Below, piece by piece: positions 8,751 through 17,893 of a stretch of 46,977 nt of DNA; positions within the stretch are counted from its first letter, which is position 1, and each line of letters starts with the position of its first letter. This DNA is from CAZSWS01 sp964610765 (GTDB taxonomy: Bacteria; Bacteroidota; Bacteroidia; Bacteroidales; Tannerellaceae): the NCBI GenBank assembly GCA_964610765.1, contig CAZSWS010000014.1, positions 1-46,977 on the forward strand. Reading direction: 5' to 3'. The notes beneath the pieces were generated by a model. It saw only the letters and a list, made by a program, of their open reading frames with translations, was not told the origin of the DNA and did no database searches. The position numbers and the translations under genes are program-made.

Positions 8751-9126
8751 CACAGCCTGATTATACACGTTGCTGATTATAATGTGTAAAAAAAAACCAC
8801 CCTCAATATCACACTGAAGATGGTTTTCTCGTATAGCATTTAGCATTAGTTATTACATTCTTTGTCCTGCTAAAGTACCATACAGTCCGACAAAAATAAA
8901 AGTCGAACACTTGTCGTTACTCAATAGATAATAATGATTTGTAAAAAAACGTTTCATTGTTATGCGAGCCATCCATAAAGAATGGTTAACATTTTATCTT
9001 TTTAATAATGCAAATTTAACAACACTTATTAAGTTAACAAAATAAGAAGCAGGACAAAACACGACCAACAGGGGGCTAATAATCAACTAAATAGAAGGGG
9101 GTAAAAAGCTCAAGTGGACAGAATGC
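8751..9126. other. Intergenic region between convergent units
   Basis: This 376-base stretch lies between the lysO C-terminal gene (+) and the HTH gene (-). It holds one terminator-like hairpin near its left end. The remainder is AT-rich and shows no credible ORF or RNA gene. Confidence 0.6.
8788..8827 (-). terminator. Terminator-like hairpin, best oriented for the minus strand
   Basis: AAAACCA at 8793-8799 pairs with TGGTTTT at 8821-8827, and an inner TCA/TGA pair tightens the loop. On the minus strand the hairpin runs into a stretch of nine T (A8788-8796 on plus). It may serve both the leftward HTH transcript and, less well, the rightward lysO transcript. Confidence 0.55.
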
Positions 9127-9555
9127 CTATAATCCTCCTATAATAGAATCAAGCGAAATGTATTTAGCACACATTTCACACGAAGCACTTTCCAATATTT
9201 TCTCTTTGATACGTTGTTTTCTCTTGGTTACGGCTGCGATTGAGACAGCCGTAAACTCAGCAATTTCAGCCGTAGTAAAGGCTAATTTCATCAGAATACA
9301 TAATTGAGTATCACGCTCGGTCATCCAGGGGTATTTCTGCACAATGCCTATGTAAAAGCGAGGAAATATTTTATTTACACTTGCGTAAATTGACGGCCAT
9401 ACTCCATCTTTAATAAACTTCCTTCTTTCTTCAATCTGCAGAATCGGCAGCAACATACGCCTTTGCTGCTCAATCAAATAGTTCTCTTGTCGAATAAGTT
9501 TTTTATTTTGACTAGACAATGTTTTTAAAAGTCTTTGAATTTCCTTCTCAGTCAT
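9127..9555 (-). CDS. Small HTH protein resembling the output domain of Bacteroidetes regulators
   Basis: A 142-residue protein. Residues 1-50 are rich in K, Q, E and R and likely form a coiled coil. Residues about 75-120 (WMTERDTQLCILMKL, then TTAEIAEFTAVSIAAVTKRKQRI) look like the LuxR/sigma-4-type helix-turn-helix that ends many Bacteroidetes TPR regulators. No sensor domain, TPR or TM is present, so it resembles a detached output module. It lies 76 bases downstream of the nucleoside phosphorylase on the same strand. DNA binding is inferred from the HTH; targets are unknown. Confidence 0.7.
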   Translation of the reverse strand: MTEKEIQRLLKTLSSQNKKLIRQENYLIEQQRRMLLPILQIEERRKFIKDGVWPSIYASVNKIFPRFYIGIVQKYPWMTERDTQLCILMKLAFTTAEIAEFTAVSIAAVTKRKQRIKEKILESASCEMCAKYISLDSIIGGL

Positions 9556-9580
9556 TTTTACGCTTTAAGTAACACCTTTA

Positions 9581-9612
9581 GGCGATGCAAGGTTTGCTCA
9601 ACACCCATCGCC
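9581..9612 (-). other. Stem-loop between phosphorylase and HTH genes
   Basis: GGCGATG at 9581-9587 and CATCGCC at 9606-9612 form a perfect 7-bp stem. No T-run follows it on the minus strand, so it is more likely an operator or an RNA-stability or translation-control element than a terminator. Confidence 0.35.
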
Positions 9613-9631
9613 ACTTTTTAATAAAAAAGTC

Positions 9632-10513
9632 TTAAATACGATGAAGCACCAATTGAATCAGCTTAATCAAGCTACTTTGATAATCTGTATTCATATTCTC
9701 ATCAACCCTGCCGGCTATAATACAGCAGACAGTCATTGCACGATGCCCCATCATTGCAGCTAGTCCCGCCAACGCCGAACTTTCCATTTCATAGTTCGTT
9801 ATTTTATGACCTTTATAATCAAACTTTTCAATTTTCTCATTGAGCATAGGATCGGCTAATGAAAGGCGAAGTTTGCGCCCTTGAGGGCCATAAAAGCCAT
9901 TAGCCGCAATCGTTGTTCCACGTACTACCTCTTCTTTAGCTATTTGATCCATCAATGATGCGTCTGCAGTCACGACATAAGGATGCAACTCCGGTATTTT
10001 CCAATCCAACTGCTCAACCAGGGCTTCCTCAAAGGACAGATTACGCACTTTCCTATTTCCTTCGTAAAAGTAAACCACTCCATCAAAACCAATTGATCGC
10101 TCTGCTGCAACATACGTACCTATCGGCACAAAAGGCTGCAACCCTCCGGAGGTCCCTATGCGCACCAAAGTCAATTGCTTAAACTGTTCCTTGATACGAC
10201 GAGTTTTATAATCAATATTAGCCAGCGTATCCAGTTCATTCAATACAATATCTATATTATCATTACCAATTCCATGAGACAATACCGTAATACGCTTACC
10301 TTCGTACGTACCGGTAATGGTATGAAATTCACGGCTGGTTACATCACACTCAATATCGGTTAAATACTCACCTATCAAAGTCACACGACCCGGGTCGCCT
10401 ACAAGAATAACTCGATCAGCCAATTGTTCCGGAGTAATATGCAAGTGAAATGCACTGCCATCCTCATTGATAATAAATTCAGAGGCCGGTATGATTCCAT
10501 CGTTTGTTTTCAT
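9632..10513 (-). CDS. Nucleoside phosphorylase (PNP/UDP family, uridine phosphorylase-like)
   Basis: A 293-residue protein of the PNP_UDP_1 fold. It has VGDPGRV near residues 38-44 (phosphate site), RIGTSGGLQ near 115 and NYEMESSAL at 240-248 (ribose-binding methionine-glutamate motif). It cleaves nucleosides with phosphate to a base and ribose-1-phosphate in the cytosol. The start at 10513 (MKTNDGIIPASEF) is chosen because the 18 codons of open frame upstream are unlike the family and include the promoter. The sequence looks closest to Bacteroidetes uridine phosphorylase-like enzymes, but base preference is not certain. It precedes the small HTH gene, with a hairpin between them. Confidence 0.88.
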   Translation of the reverse strand: MKTNDGIIPASEFIINEDGSAFHLHITPEQLADRVILVGDPGRVTLIGEYLTDIECDVTSREFHTITGTYEGKRITVLSHGIGNDNIDIVLNELDTLANIDYKTRRIKEQFKQLTLVRIGTSGGLQPFVPIGTYVAAERSIGFDGVVYFYEGNRKVRNLSFEEALVEQLDWKIPELHPYVVTADASLMDQIAKEEVVRGTTIAANGFYGPQGRKLRLSLADPMLNEKIEKFDYKGHKITNYEMESSALAGLAAMMGHRAMTVCCIIAGRVDENMNTDYQSSLIKLIQLVLHRI

Positions 10514-10542
10514 GTTTTTGTGTTTTAAAGTTACTACATCAA

Positions 10543-10570
10543 CAAAGTTACAAAAAACATCTAGCACAAA
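10543..10570 (-). promoter_or_regulatory. Candidate promoter of the nucleoside phosphorylase
   Basis: Read on the minus strand, TTTG (10567-10570) and TAACTTTG (10543-10550) match the Bacteroides -33/-7 elements with 16 bases between them, slightly short of the usual spacing. The ATG lies 30 bases downstream. Confidence 0.38.
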
Positions 10571-10661
10571 GTCAGGTTTACTTCACTAAATCAGACCGTT
10601 TTATCCAGATAGAACAAAGCTAGAGCATAAAAAAGATGTATGTTTACGACATAATTATCCC

Positions 10662-10691
10662 TTTGTCCACGAGCGGCAAGGTTTAATTTTA
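10662..10691 (+). promoter_or_regulatory. Candidate promoter of the L,D-transpeptidase-like gene
   Basis: TTTG at 10662-10665 and TAATTTTA at 10684-10691 (seven of eight bases of the -7 consensus) are separated by 18 bases and lie just upstream of the ATG at 10711. Confidence 0.45.
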
Positions 10692-10710
10692 TGAACACTG
10701 CATAACATAC

Positions 10711-11346
10711 ATGAAAAAGTTTAAAATTATCAAGACCAGCATTGCGATTATTTTACTGCTTGGATTGTTTTCATCCATATACATGATAGCCAGAGATAAC
10801 AAACCGGAAATGACAACACAGTCCCAATTAAGCCAAAAAGCGGCGGAAGCACGGATATTTTGTGAACAAAACAACCTCAATACCGACTTTTGCATCTTGG
10901 TAGATATGCGTATTCACTCCGGGAAACACCGTTTCTTCGTATGGGACTTCAAGCAGGATAGCATTACAAAACAAGCCTTATGTGCACATGGGTGTGGCAA
11001 AGATGAGCAAAAAAGCACGGGTGCACAGCCACTGTTCAGCAACGTAAATGGGAGTCTCCTAACATCCTTAGGAAAATACAAAATAGGCAAGCGAGCCGCT
11101 AGCCAATATGGAATAAACATTCACTACAAACTTCATGGATTAGAGCCCACAAACAACAATGCGTATGAACGAATCATCGTGCTTCATTCATTTACGCCGG
11201 TACCCTCCAAAGAGATCCATCCACTACACCTCCCGATGGGTTTTAGCCAAGGATGTCCGGTCATCGACAATGAAACCATGCGCTACCTGGACAAAATACT
11301 CAAAGACACACCCGACCCTGTCCTTCTTTGGATATATAACGAATAA
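10711..11346 (+). CDS. Murein L,D-transpeptidase catalytic domain family protein
   Basis: A 211-residue protein with an N-terminal TM or signal anchor (about 9-27). The C-terminal domain has RIIVLHSFTPVPS, with His159, and FSQGCPVIDN, with Cys182, the His/Cys pair of the YkuD_2-type L,D-transpeptidase family. Such proteins act on peptidoglycan stem peptides on the periplasmic face. The protein is short and lacks a peptidoglycan-binding domain. It is transcribed from its own promoter, divergent from the phosphorylase and convergent with the flotillin operon. The family call is confident; the precise cross-linking or hydrolytic role is not established. Confidence 0.85.
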   Translation: MKKFKIIKTSIAIILLLGLFSSIYMIARDNKPEMTTQSQLSQKAAEARIFCEQNNLNTDFCILVDMRIHSGKHRFFVWDFKQDSITKQALCAHGCGKDEQKSTGAQPLFSNVNGSLLTSLGKYKIGKRAASQYGINIHYKLHGLEPTNNNAYERIIVLHSFTPVPSKEIHPLHLPMGFSQGCPVIDNETMRYLDKILKDTPDPVLLWIYNE

Positions 11347-11377
11347 GTAAGAGCAAAAGATAACCACTAGAAAGAAA

Positions 11378-11405
11378 AAGCGACAGTCTTTTAACCATCG
11401 CTCTT
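11378..11405. terminator. Weak bidirectional terminator candidate
   Basis: AGCGA (11379-11383) and TCGCT (11398-11402) form a short stem flanked by A-rich and T-rich sequence, in the gap between the convergent L,D-transpeptidase-like and flotillin genes. The stem is only five pairs, so support is modest. Confidence 0.3.
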
Positions 11406-11424
11406 CTTATCGTTACTTCACTCT

Positions 11425-13029
11425 TTATTCCTTTGTAGGTTCTGGTGCCGGAGGATCATTTTTGGCAGAGGCTAGGGGAATGGTAACCTCGTTTTTCTCC
11501 TCTTTCATCAAGTCTCCCTTTAAATAATTAGGCAAGTTCATCCCTGCCATATTAAACAAGTCATTCAAAGGAGGTACCGACTTCATCAAACCGGATACAA
11601 AATTAGCCGTTGTCGTATTCCCATTGCCTGAAGGATTGTTGGGAGAATCCCATACCGTAATCTTATCAATCTTGATATTTTTAATGGCTTCAACCTGTGT
11701 CTTAACCAGTTCCGGAAGTTTCTCAATCAATAACAGTTGATAAGCCGCCGTTGTATCACCTTGGGCTGCGCTTACTACATCCCGATATCCTTCGGCCTGC
11801 TTGGTTAATATTTCATACAAACCTCGCGCTTCAGCACTCATCTTGGCATAAATAGCATCTGCCTCACCACGCGCTTGCTCTCTCACCTTTTCTGCTACTG
11901 CCTGAGCTTCAATTACAATCTTTTGTTTCTCTATTTCAGCAGGAACAACCACATTGGCTATTTGGGTTGACCGCTCTCTTTCCGAACGCGCCAACTCTGC
12001 TTTTTGCTCTGCCAAATAAGCTTCTTCGAGCGCCTTTGCCTGTTGTACTTTTTCCGCAGCCACTGCAAGACGGGCAGCCTCAGCTTCTTTTTCTCTTCTG
12101 GTAGCATCTGAAGCAGCAATCGTAATCTTGGCCTCATTCTCACCTTGTACAGCAACAGCATTAGCTCCGGCAGTTTGCACACGCGTGTCTCTGCTAGCTT
12201 CAGCTTTACCAATCGATTCATCCCTCATAGCGCCGGCAATGCTTACCTCTCTATCTTTTTGAGTAATCGCGATTTTCACATCCCGATCCCGATTAGTCTC
12301 CGCTATCCGGACATCTTTCTCTCTGTCTGCAACAGCCTTACCGGTCTCTCCCATTTTTTCTTGCTCGGCCACACTTACCTTCGCTTCGTTGATAGCCTTG
12401 GCAGCTGCTTCTTTTCCTAATGCTTCAATATAGCCGGATTCATCATTTATGTCAGTTACGTTCACGTTGATAAGCTTCAAGCCTATTTTTCGAAGTTCCG
12501 TATCTACATTCTTTGATATATTATCCAAAAACTTATCTCGGTCTGAATTGATTTCTTCAATCATCATCGTAGCAATCACCAAACGTAGCTGTCCAAACAA
12601 GATATCTTTTGCCAACTCCTGTATTTGAGCAGTTGATAAGCCCAATAAACGCTCGGCGGCATTATTCATATTCTCTTTTTCAGTCGAAATAGCAATGGTA
12701 AAACGACAAGGTACATCTACCCGTATGTTTTGTTTACTCAACGCACTGGTCAAGTTTGCTTCAATCGATATAGGCTTTAAATCCAGGTAAGCGAAATCTT
12801 GAAAAACCGGCCAGATAAAAGCACCTCCACCATGAATACATCTCGCTGAAGTACCTCCTGTACGACCATAAATCACAAGTATCTTGTCGGATGGACAACG
12901 CTTATATCGGGAAGCTAGCGCCAAAAACGTAACAAATACAACTACGACCAACACTACGACAATCATCATCGTACTATCTCCCATGAACAAATCAGTGGGC
13001 TCGAACAACAACACATTTCCTACCTTCAT
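11425..13029 (-). CDS. Flotillin family protein (SPFH domain)
   Basis: A 534-residue protein. A TM segment (about 20-42) is followed by an SPFH/band-7 domain (about 45-220, containing ILVIYGRTGG and GGGAFIWPVFQ). After it comes a long Ala/Glu/Lys/Arg-rich coiled coil (about 220-420) with repeated DREKDVRIAETNRD-like blocks, then a C-terminal tail. Flotillins scaffold membrane microdomains. The gene follows the NfeD/YuaF-like gene by 45 bases, the classic YuaF-FloT pairing. The start at 13029 is used; an in-frame ATG 15 codons later (MGDSTMM) would remove only the pre-TM residues. Length fits the family. Confidence 0.93.
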   Translation of the reverse strand: MKVGNVLLFEPTDLFMGDSTMMIVVVLVVVVFVTFLALASRYKRCPSDKILVIYGRTGGTSARCIHGGGAFIWPVFQDFAYLDLKPISIEANLTSALSKQNIRVDVPCRFTIAISTEKENMNNAAERLLGLSTAQIQELAKDILFGQLRLVIATMMIEEINSDRDKFLDNISKNVDTELRKIGLKLINVNVTDINDESGYIEALGKEAAAKAINEAKVSVAEQEKMGETGKAVADREKDVRIAETNRDRDVKIAITQKDREVSIAGAMRDESIGKAEASRDTRVQTAGANAVAVQGENEAKITIAASDATRREKEAEAARLAVAAEKVQQAKALEEAYLAEQKAELARSERERSTQIANVVVPAEIEKQKIVIEAQAVAEKVREQARGEADAIYAKMSAEARGLYEILTKQAEGYRDVVSAAQGDTTAAYQLLLIEKLPELVKTQVEAIKNIKIDKITVWDSPNNPSGNGNTTTANFVSGLMKSVPPLNDLFNMAGMNLPNYLKGDLMKEEKNEVTIPLASAKNDPPAPEPTKE

Positions 13030-13074
13030 TTTTATTTGATTAAAGTTTCTATATAACGACTACTTAACACACAA

Positions 13075-13647
13075 TCATCCAAAAGGAACGACTATTAAAA
13101 TACCATTTTCAACATCGACCACTTTAATAAGCACTCCGACCTCAATGCTTTCTTCATTGCGGGTTATCGCATTTAATTCATGTGTAGAACCTCTGACACT
13201 GATAAATACTTTTCCCTTCCCCTGTCCTTTAGCGGGGATTTTCAGATAAACATCTCCGGTCTTTCCAATGGTCTCTTCTATCTTAAACGTATTATCTTCG
13301 GCAAATTTCATCAAGGTTCGAAAGATGACGAAAAAGACAGCTACAAACACCAAGCCTACAACCACAGCTACAACAGCCACCAAGACCTTCGAGCTAAAGG
13401 CATTGTAAAGCGTCGCTCCGGTCCAACCGAAGCCCAGTAAAAAGTTGATTAAGTTTCTTAATGAAAAGAGTTGAAAGGGAGATTCCCCACCATCGAGGTT
13501 ACCATCAAAATCAGCATGCACACCCGTATCGGCATCAGAACCTATAAAAGTCATAACAGATTGAATAATAAAAACAAGGCTAACTCCTAAGGCGATATAC
13601 CAATAAGCTTGATGCATGGCATCCATAGTTCCGAAAAATTCTTTCAT
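13075..13647 (-). CDS. NfeD/YuaF-like membrane protein with OB-fold tail
   Basis: A 190-residue protein with TM segments at about 15-35, 62-80 and 87-110. A soluble beta-rich domain follows (about 120-190), containing GKTGDVYLKIPAKGQGKGKV and ending GILIVVPFG, typical of the NfeD OB-fold. NfeD1b/YuaF proteins are coexpressed with flotillins and are thought to organise membrane microdomains with them. No serine-protease domain is present, so this is the short form. It is the first gene of a two-gene minus-strand operon with flotillin and is divergent from the GH78 gene. Confidence 0.85.
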   Translation of the reverse strand: MKEFFGTMDAMHQAYWYIALGVSLVFIIQSVMTFIGSDADTGVHADFDGNLDGGESPFQLFSLRNLINFLLGFGWTGATLYNAFSSKVLVAVVAVVVGLVFVAVFFVIFRTLMKFAEDNTFKIEETIGKTGDVYLKIPAKGQGKGKVFISVRGSTHELNAITRNEESIEVGVLIKVVDVENGILIVVPFG

Positions 13648-13773
13648 GGCTGGTCGTATTTATTATGATATATAAATATCTATTACTATTACACAAACCT
13701 ACTCAATAATAAAGATATATTCAATAGTTGATTCAGCTTTTTTCACGCTTATAAACCAAATTTTATGCAACAA

Positions 13774-13805
13774 ATTGTTTTCAACTGAAAGATTTTCTAG
13801 CTTTA
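13774..13805 (+). promoter_or_regulatory. Candidate promoter of the GH78 gene
   Basis: ATTG at 13774-13777 and TAGCTTTA at 13798-13805 (seven of eight -7 positions) are 20 bases apart and 50 bases upstream of the start codon. Confidence 0.35.
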
Positions 13806-13856
13806 CAGATAAGAACAAATTTTGCTCTTAAACCACTGCAAACAAACAAGAACCTT

Positions 13857-16142
13857 ATGTACAAAGCTATTATCTCTTTCACCTTCTTCGCACTTTCCTT
13901 TTATTCCGGTTTGGCACAAGCTCCGAGTCATTTAACGACCGACTTAATCGAGCATACCGATCGTGTATTTCTAAACGGATATCCCTCAGGGGTATCTTTA
14001 ACTGAACTAAATTCAACAATCGAACCGTATCAAACCGTTCTAATCCGGAGCACCCATCCACGACTGGGCTGGGTGATGAACAGCGAGAAAACAAATGTTA
14101 TACAATCAGCTTATCGGATATTAATGGCTAGTTCAGCAGAACTTTTAGAAGAAGGCAAGGCAGATATTTGGGATAGTGGAAAAACACAAGATGAAAACTC
14201 CACAGCAGTAAAACAAAGTGGCAAAGCCTTAAAAACATCTAGCATCTATTTTTGGAAAGTAAAAACATGGGATCAAGATGAATTAGAAAGTGAATACTCA
14301 CACATAAGAAGCTTCCGAACAGCCGATGTTTTAGACGGAAAAACTGCCGTATATCCACTGCAAAAAACCGACGAACACCCCATCCTCATAACCCCTATAA
14401 AAAAGGGAGACACCTATATTGATTTCGGGAAAGTAGCCTTTGGGCAATTGAAGCTAACCCTCACTTCACAAAAAACAACCGATACCATTCATATTCACCT
14501 AGGTGAACATGCCATCAATGGTCGAGTGGATAGAAAGCCAAAAGGCAGCATCCGATATACACACTATCGACTTCCTTTGATGCAAGGCACACACACTTAC
14601 CTGTTAAAAATAAAACCGGATAAGCGTAATACGGACACGTCAGCCAACGAAAGTGGTGTCAAACCCATCTTTATGCCGGACTACATAGGTGAAGTCCATC
14701 CGTTTAGGTATTGTGAAATAGAAAACTACACGACACCTATTCAAACAAACGACCTAATAAGACAATCTGTTCATTATCCCTTTAACGATTCGGCTGCCTA
14801 TTTTCATTCGTCTGATAGCGTGTTAAATAAGGTATGGGAGCTATCTAAGTATTCCATCAAAGCTACCTCTTTTGCCGGCATCTATGTGGATGGCGACAGA
14901 GAACGAATCCCGTATGAAGCAGATGCCTTAATCAATCAACTTTGTCATTACGCAGTCGATCGCGAATTTTCTATGCCTAGATACAGTCATGAATATCTAA
15001 TCCATGAAGCGACATGGCCTACCGAATGGATTATGCAATCGGTTATTATGGCTTGGAATGATTATCTATATACAGGCAACACCGTTTCGCTTGAACGATA
15101 TTATGAAGACCTTCAATCAAAAACTCTACTATCTCTCAAAGAAACAAACGGACTGATTAGCACAAAGACTAATAAACAAACGCCTGAACTACTCCAATCC
15201 ATTCATTTCAAAGGAAAAGCCCTAAGAGATATTGTTGATTGGCCTCAAAGCGGAGTGCTAGGTGTTGAAAAGTCAGAGGCCGGCGAAGCGGATGGTTATG
15301 TTTTAACAACATACAATACGGTCGTTAATGCGTATCATTATTACGTTTTAAAGCGCATAAGTGAAATAGCTCATCTTTTAGGACATCAAGAAGATGGTCT
15401 ATTATATGCTCAAGAGGCTGAAAACGTAAAGCAACAAATCAACCGCCTACTCTTCAATAAGAAAAAAGGTTATTATCAAGATGGAATAGATACTGACCAC
15501 GCATCGTTGCATGCTAACATGTTTCCTTTGGCATTTGGAGTAGCCCCCCAAAAACATCAACAAACTGTAATGGAATTCATCCGCTCCCGAGGAATGGCTT
15601 GTAGCGTATATGGCTCACAGTTTTTACTGGACGCCGTGTACGATGCGGAAGATGCCGCCTATGGATTATCTTTGCTTACCTCTACCGGCGAACGCAGCTG
15701 GTATAACATGATTCGCACAGGAGCAACCATCACGACTGAAGCATGGGATACAAAATATAAGCCCAACCAAGACTGGAATCATGCATGGGGAGCTGCTCCT
15801 GCCAATTTAATTCCCCGTAAACTAATGGGCATCGAGCCAATAGAGCCGGGATTTAGCAAAATACGCATTAAACCACAACCGGGTAGTTTGCGCCATGCAA
15901 ATATTCGTATTCCTACCATTCGTGGAGATATTGGAGTTTCATTTGAAAACATACCACAACAACATTTCAGCATCACCGTAGAAGTACCCGCAAACAGTAC
16001 CGCCGAGGTCTGGTTACCTCTGCCTGGCAAGAAATATCACCTAACCATTAACGGCACAGCCCAAAAAGGGGTCATCGTTAATGCATTTGTCAAAGTAACT
16101 GTTGGGTCGGGGAAGCATCAGTTACTGATTGAGGGGAGGTGA
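13857..16142 (+). CDS. Alpha-L-rhamnosidase (GH78)
   Basis: A 761-residue secreted protein with a signal peptide (1-20, ending in GLAQA). An N-terminal beta-sandwich region carries the GH78-type block RLGWVMNSEKTNVIQSAYRI and SIYFWKVKTWDQDELESEYS. The (alpha/alpha)6 catalytic barrel follows (about 310-680). DGDRERIPYEAD at 345-356 corresponds to the family's acid-residue segment, and Glu628 in TTEAWD matches the conserved general-base region. A C-terminal beta domain ends the protein. It hydrolyses terminal alpha-L-rhamnose from glycans or glycosides. The last 30 codons and stop are repeated exactly 10.2 kb downstream, so the 3' end of this gene marks one border of the inserted cassette. The reading frame is intact. 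Confidence 0.92.
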   Translation: MYKAIISFTFFALSFYSGLAQAPSHLTTDLIEHTDRVFLNGYPSGVSLTELNSTIEPYQTVLIRSTHPRLGWVMNSEKTNVIQSAYRILMASSAELLEEGKADIWDSGKTQDENSTAVKQSGKALKTSSIYFWKVKTWDQDELESEYSHIRSFRTADVLDGKTAVYPLQKTDEHPILITPIKKGDTYIDFGKVAFGQLKLTLTSQKTTDTIHIHLGEHAINGRVDRKPKGSIRYTHYRLPLMQGTHTYLLKIKPDKRNTDTSANESGVKPIFMPDYIGEVHPFRYCEIENYTTPIQTNDLIRQSVHYPFNDSAAYFHSSDSVLNKVWELSKYSIKATSFAGIYVDGDRERIPYEADALINQLCHYAVDREFSMPRYSHEYLIHEATWPTEWIMQSVIMAWNDYLYTGNTVSLERYYEDLQSKTLLSLKETNGLISTKTNKQTPELLQSIHFKGKALRDIVDWPQSGVLGVEKSEAGEADGYVLTTYNTVVNAYHYYVLKRISEIAHLLGHQEDGLLYAQEAENVKQQINRLLFNKKKGYYQDGIDTDHASLHANMFPLAFGVAPQKHQQTVMEFIRSRGMACSVYGSQFLLDAVYDAEDAAYGLSLLTSTGERSWYNMIRTGATITTEAWDTKYKPNQDWNHAWGAAPANLIPRKLMGIEPIEPGFSKIRIKPQPGSLRHANIRIPTIRGDIGVSFENIPQQHFSITVEVPANSTAEVWLPLPGKKYHLTINGTAQKGVIVNAFVKVTVGSGKHQLLIEGR
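16050..16142 (+). repeat. 93-bp direct repeat, left copy (3' end of GH78)
   Basis: These bases are identical at every position to 26285-26377. The copy starts at a codon boundary (AAC) and ends on the TGA stop of the GH78 gene; identity breaks immediately outside on both sides. Confidence 0.97.
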
Positions 16143-16516
16143 AAAGAATCTAAACAAAATATTTATTAAGAAAATATAGTCATTCTGCAAATAAAAAATC
16201 ATATTTCAAAGAGAAAGTGTCATTTATTTGAGTAATATTGAATGCAATTATGGTTACTTTACATAAATAAATATAACACAATAAAAATTACAAAAACTAA
16301 ACTGAATTTAGTTTATCACCTTCCAAGTATCAAAAGTATTAAAATTCATAGCAGAATTTAAACTAACAATATTTTAAGAAATACCTAAAATCACTCTTAA
16401 ACAAAAGATTAACCAAAAAAAGAATCGCATAAAAACACAAACATCTTACTATTGATTTAAAAAAACTTAACTTTTAAAGCTAAACAAATACTACTATTAA
16501 CCTAAAGTGATATCTC
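16143..16516 (+). other. AT-rich leader at the left end of the Sus-like cassette
   Basis: These 374 bases between the left repeat and the TIG/NHL gene are very AT-rich and hold no plausible gene. A weak promoter candidate is TTTG at 16227-16230 followed by TATGGTTA at 16249-16256. The length suggests a regulatory leader for the downstream operon. Confidence 0.5.
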
Positions 16517-17875
16517 ATGAAAAAGAACGCTTTCCTCATCATTTTTCCACTTCTGTTTTTTTTCGCATCATGTGGAGATGACAAAAAAGACTTTGATGCG
16601 TACAATGTACCTTACAACCCCAGTCTTCCAATAGAAATTGCTTCTATTGGCCCTAAAGTAGGAGGCTTGGGAACTCGGGTAGTTATTTCTGGCAGTAATT
16701 TTGGAAATGATACATCTAAAATCAAACTCTATTTCAATACCAAAGAAGCTTTAATTCTTAAAGCTCAAACTAATGCTATTTATGCAATGGTACCTAAACA
16801 ACCTGGAGAATATTCCACAATTACTGTTGCTATTAAAGAAGGAGAAAATGCTGATGGAACTCCAAAATACAAAGAAGCGGTTTTAGAAAACATTCAGTTT
16901 AAATACAATATAAAAGCCACGGTCACCACAGTTGCAGGAATATATAATGAAGCCGTCGCAAAAGACGGCCCGGCTCTTGAAGCTTCTTTTCAACGCCCTG
17001 TTATGCTTTCTGTTGATAACACTGGAGTTATTCTTATTTCTGACGATGATGCTAAACGAGTGAGGTTTCTATCTCTTCAAGACAATAAAGTAACGACTGT
17101 ACTTTCAGGCATGAACTCTCCTTGGCAAAACACATTTAATTATAAGTCTGATAAGTTTTTTGTTATTGAGCGCTATACGACTTTACGTCCACATTTATTT
17201 ACTGGATTATATAAAGAAGACAACTGGCAAGAGCCAGATATTTTCTACGACCAAAAAGACGCTTCAGGGAACTACATTGCAGGCAACATGCGACATTATG
17301 GTATAGCTGCTGATGATGATTATATATATGTGCTATCTGAATATGGGACTCGATTTATTAGGGTTCATCAAATAACACGTAAAGTTGAACTAATAGGTCA
17401 AAACCTGAATATGGACTCTTGGTCACATATAGCCATGAATAAAAAAAATGGCATGATGTACATCACAGCTGAAGGAAGGGGACGTTTATACAGGCTTAAT
17501 CCTTATCATATACCAGCAGGTCACACAACACCTTGGCTGACACAGGCAGACATAGAACATATTGTAGGGACTGGTAGAGGTCCCGCTAAAGAAGGCAATG
17601 GAAAATCCGCTCAGCTAGGAGAAATTGAAGGATTAGCCTGTGACCAAGAAGGAAATGTATATTTAGCGGATTATACCAATCATATTATATGGAAAATTGA
17701 TGAGGAATTCAATGCAACCATTTTTGCTGGCGTACCAGGAACTTCAGGCTATCTAGATGGAAAACCAAAAGAGGCATTGTTCAATAGACCTTATGACGTC
17801 TCAGCAACACCGGATGGCATTCTCTATGTTGCCGATACCTTCAATAGACTTATCAGATGTGTAGCTGTACAATAA
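16517..17875 (+). CDS. IPT/TIG and NHL-repeat surface lipoprotein
   Basis: A 452-residue lipoprotein: the signal peptide ends FFFASC with lipidation at Cys19. Residues about 40-130 form an IPT/TIG domain (IASIGPKVGGLGTRVVISGSNFG). From about 135 to the C-terminus are NHL-type beta-propeller blades, seen in VTTVAGIYNEAVAKDGPA, NVYLADYTNHIIWKI and GILYVADTFNRLIR. Such proteins occur in polysaccharide utilisation loci as presumed surface glycan-binding proteins. Here it is the first gene, 18 bases before the SusC-like gene, which is an unusual place; binding proteins more often follow susD. A ligand cannot be predicted. Confidence 0.85.
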   Translation: MKKNAFLIIFPLLFFFASCGDDKKDFDAYNVPYNPSLPIEIASIGPKVGGLGTRVVISGSNFGNDTSKIKLYFNTKEALILKAQTNAIYAMVPKQPGEYSTITVAIKEGENADGTPKYKEAVLENIQFKYNIKATVTTVAGIYNEAVAKDGPALEASFQRPVMLSVDNTGVILISDDDAKRVRFLSLQDNKVTTVLSGMNSPWQNTFNYKSDKFFVIERYTTLRPHLFTGLYKEDNWQEPDIFYDQKDASGNYIAGNMRHYGIAADDDYIYVLSEYGTRFIRVHQITRKVELIGQNLNMDSWSHIAMNKKNGMMYITAEGRGRLYRLNPYHIPAGHTTPWLTQADIEHIVGTGRGPAKEGNGKSAQLGEIEGLACDQEGNVYLADYTNHIIWKIDEEFNATIFAGVPGTSGYLDGKPKEALFNRPYDVSATPDGILYVADTFNRLIRCVAVQ

Positions 17876-17893
17876 TCTCAAAAAGTAACCATA

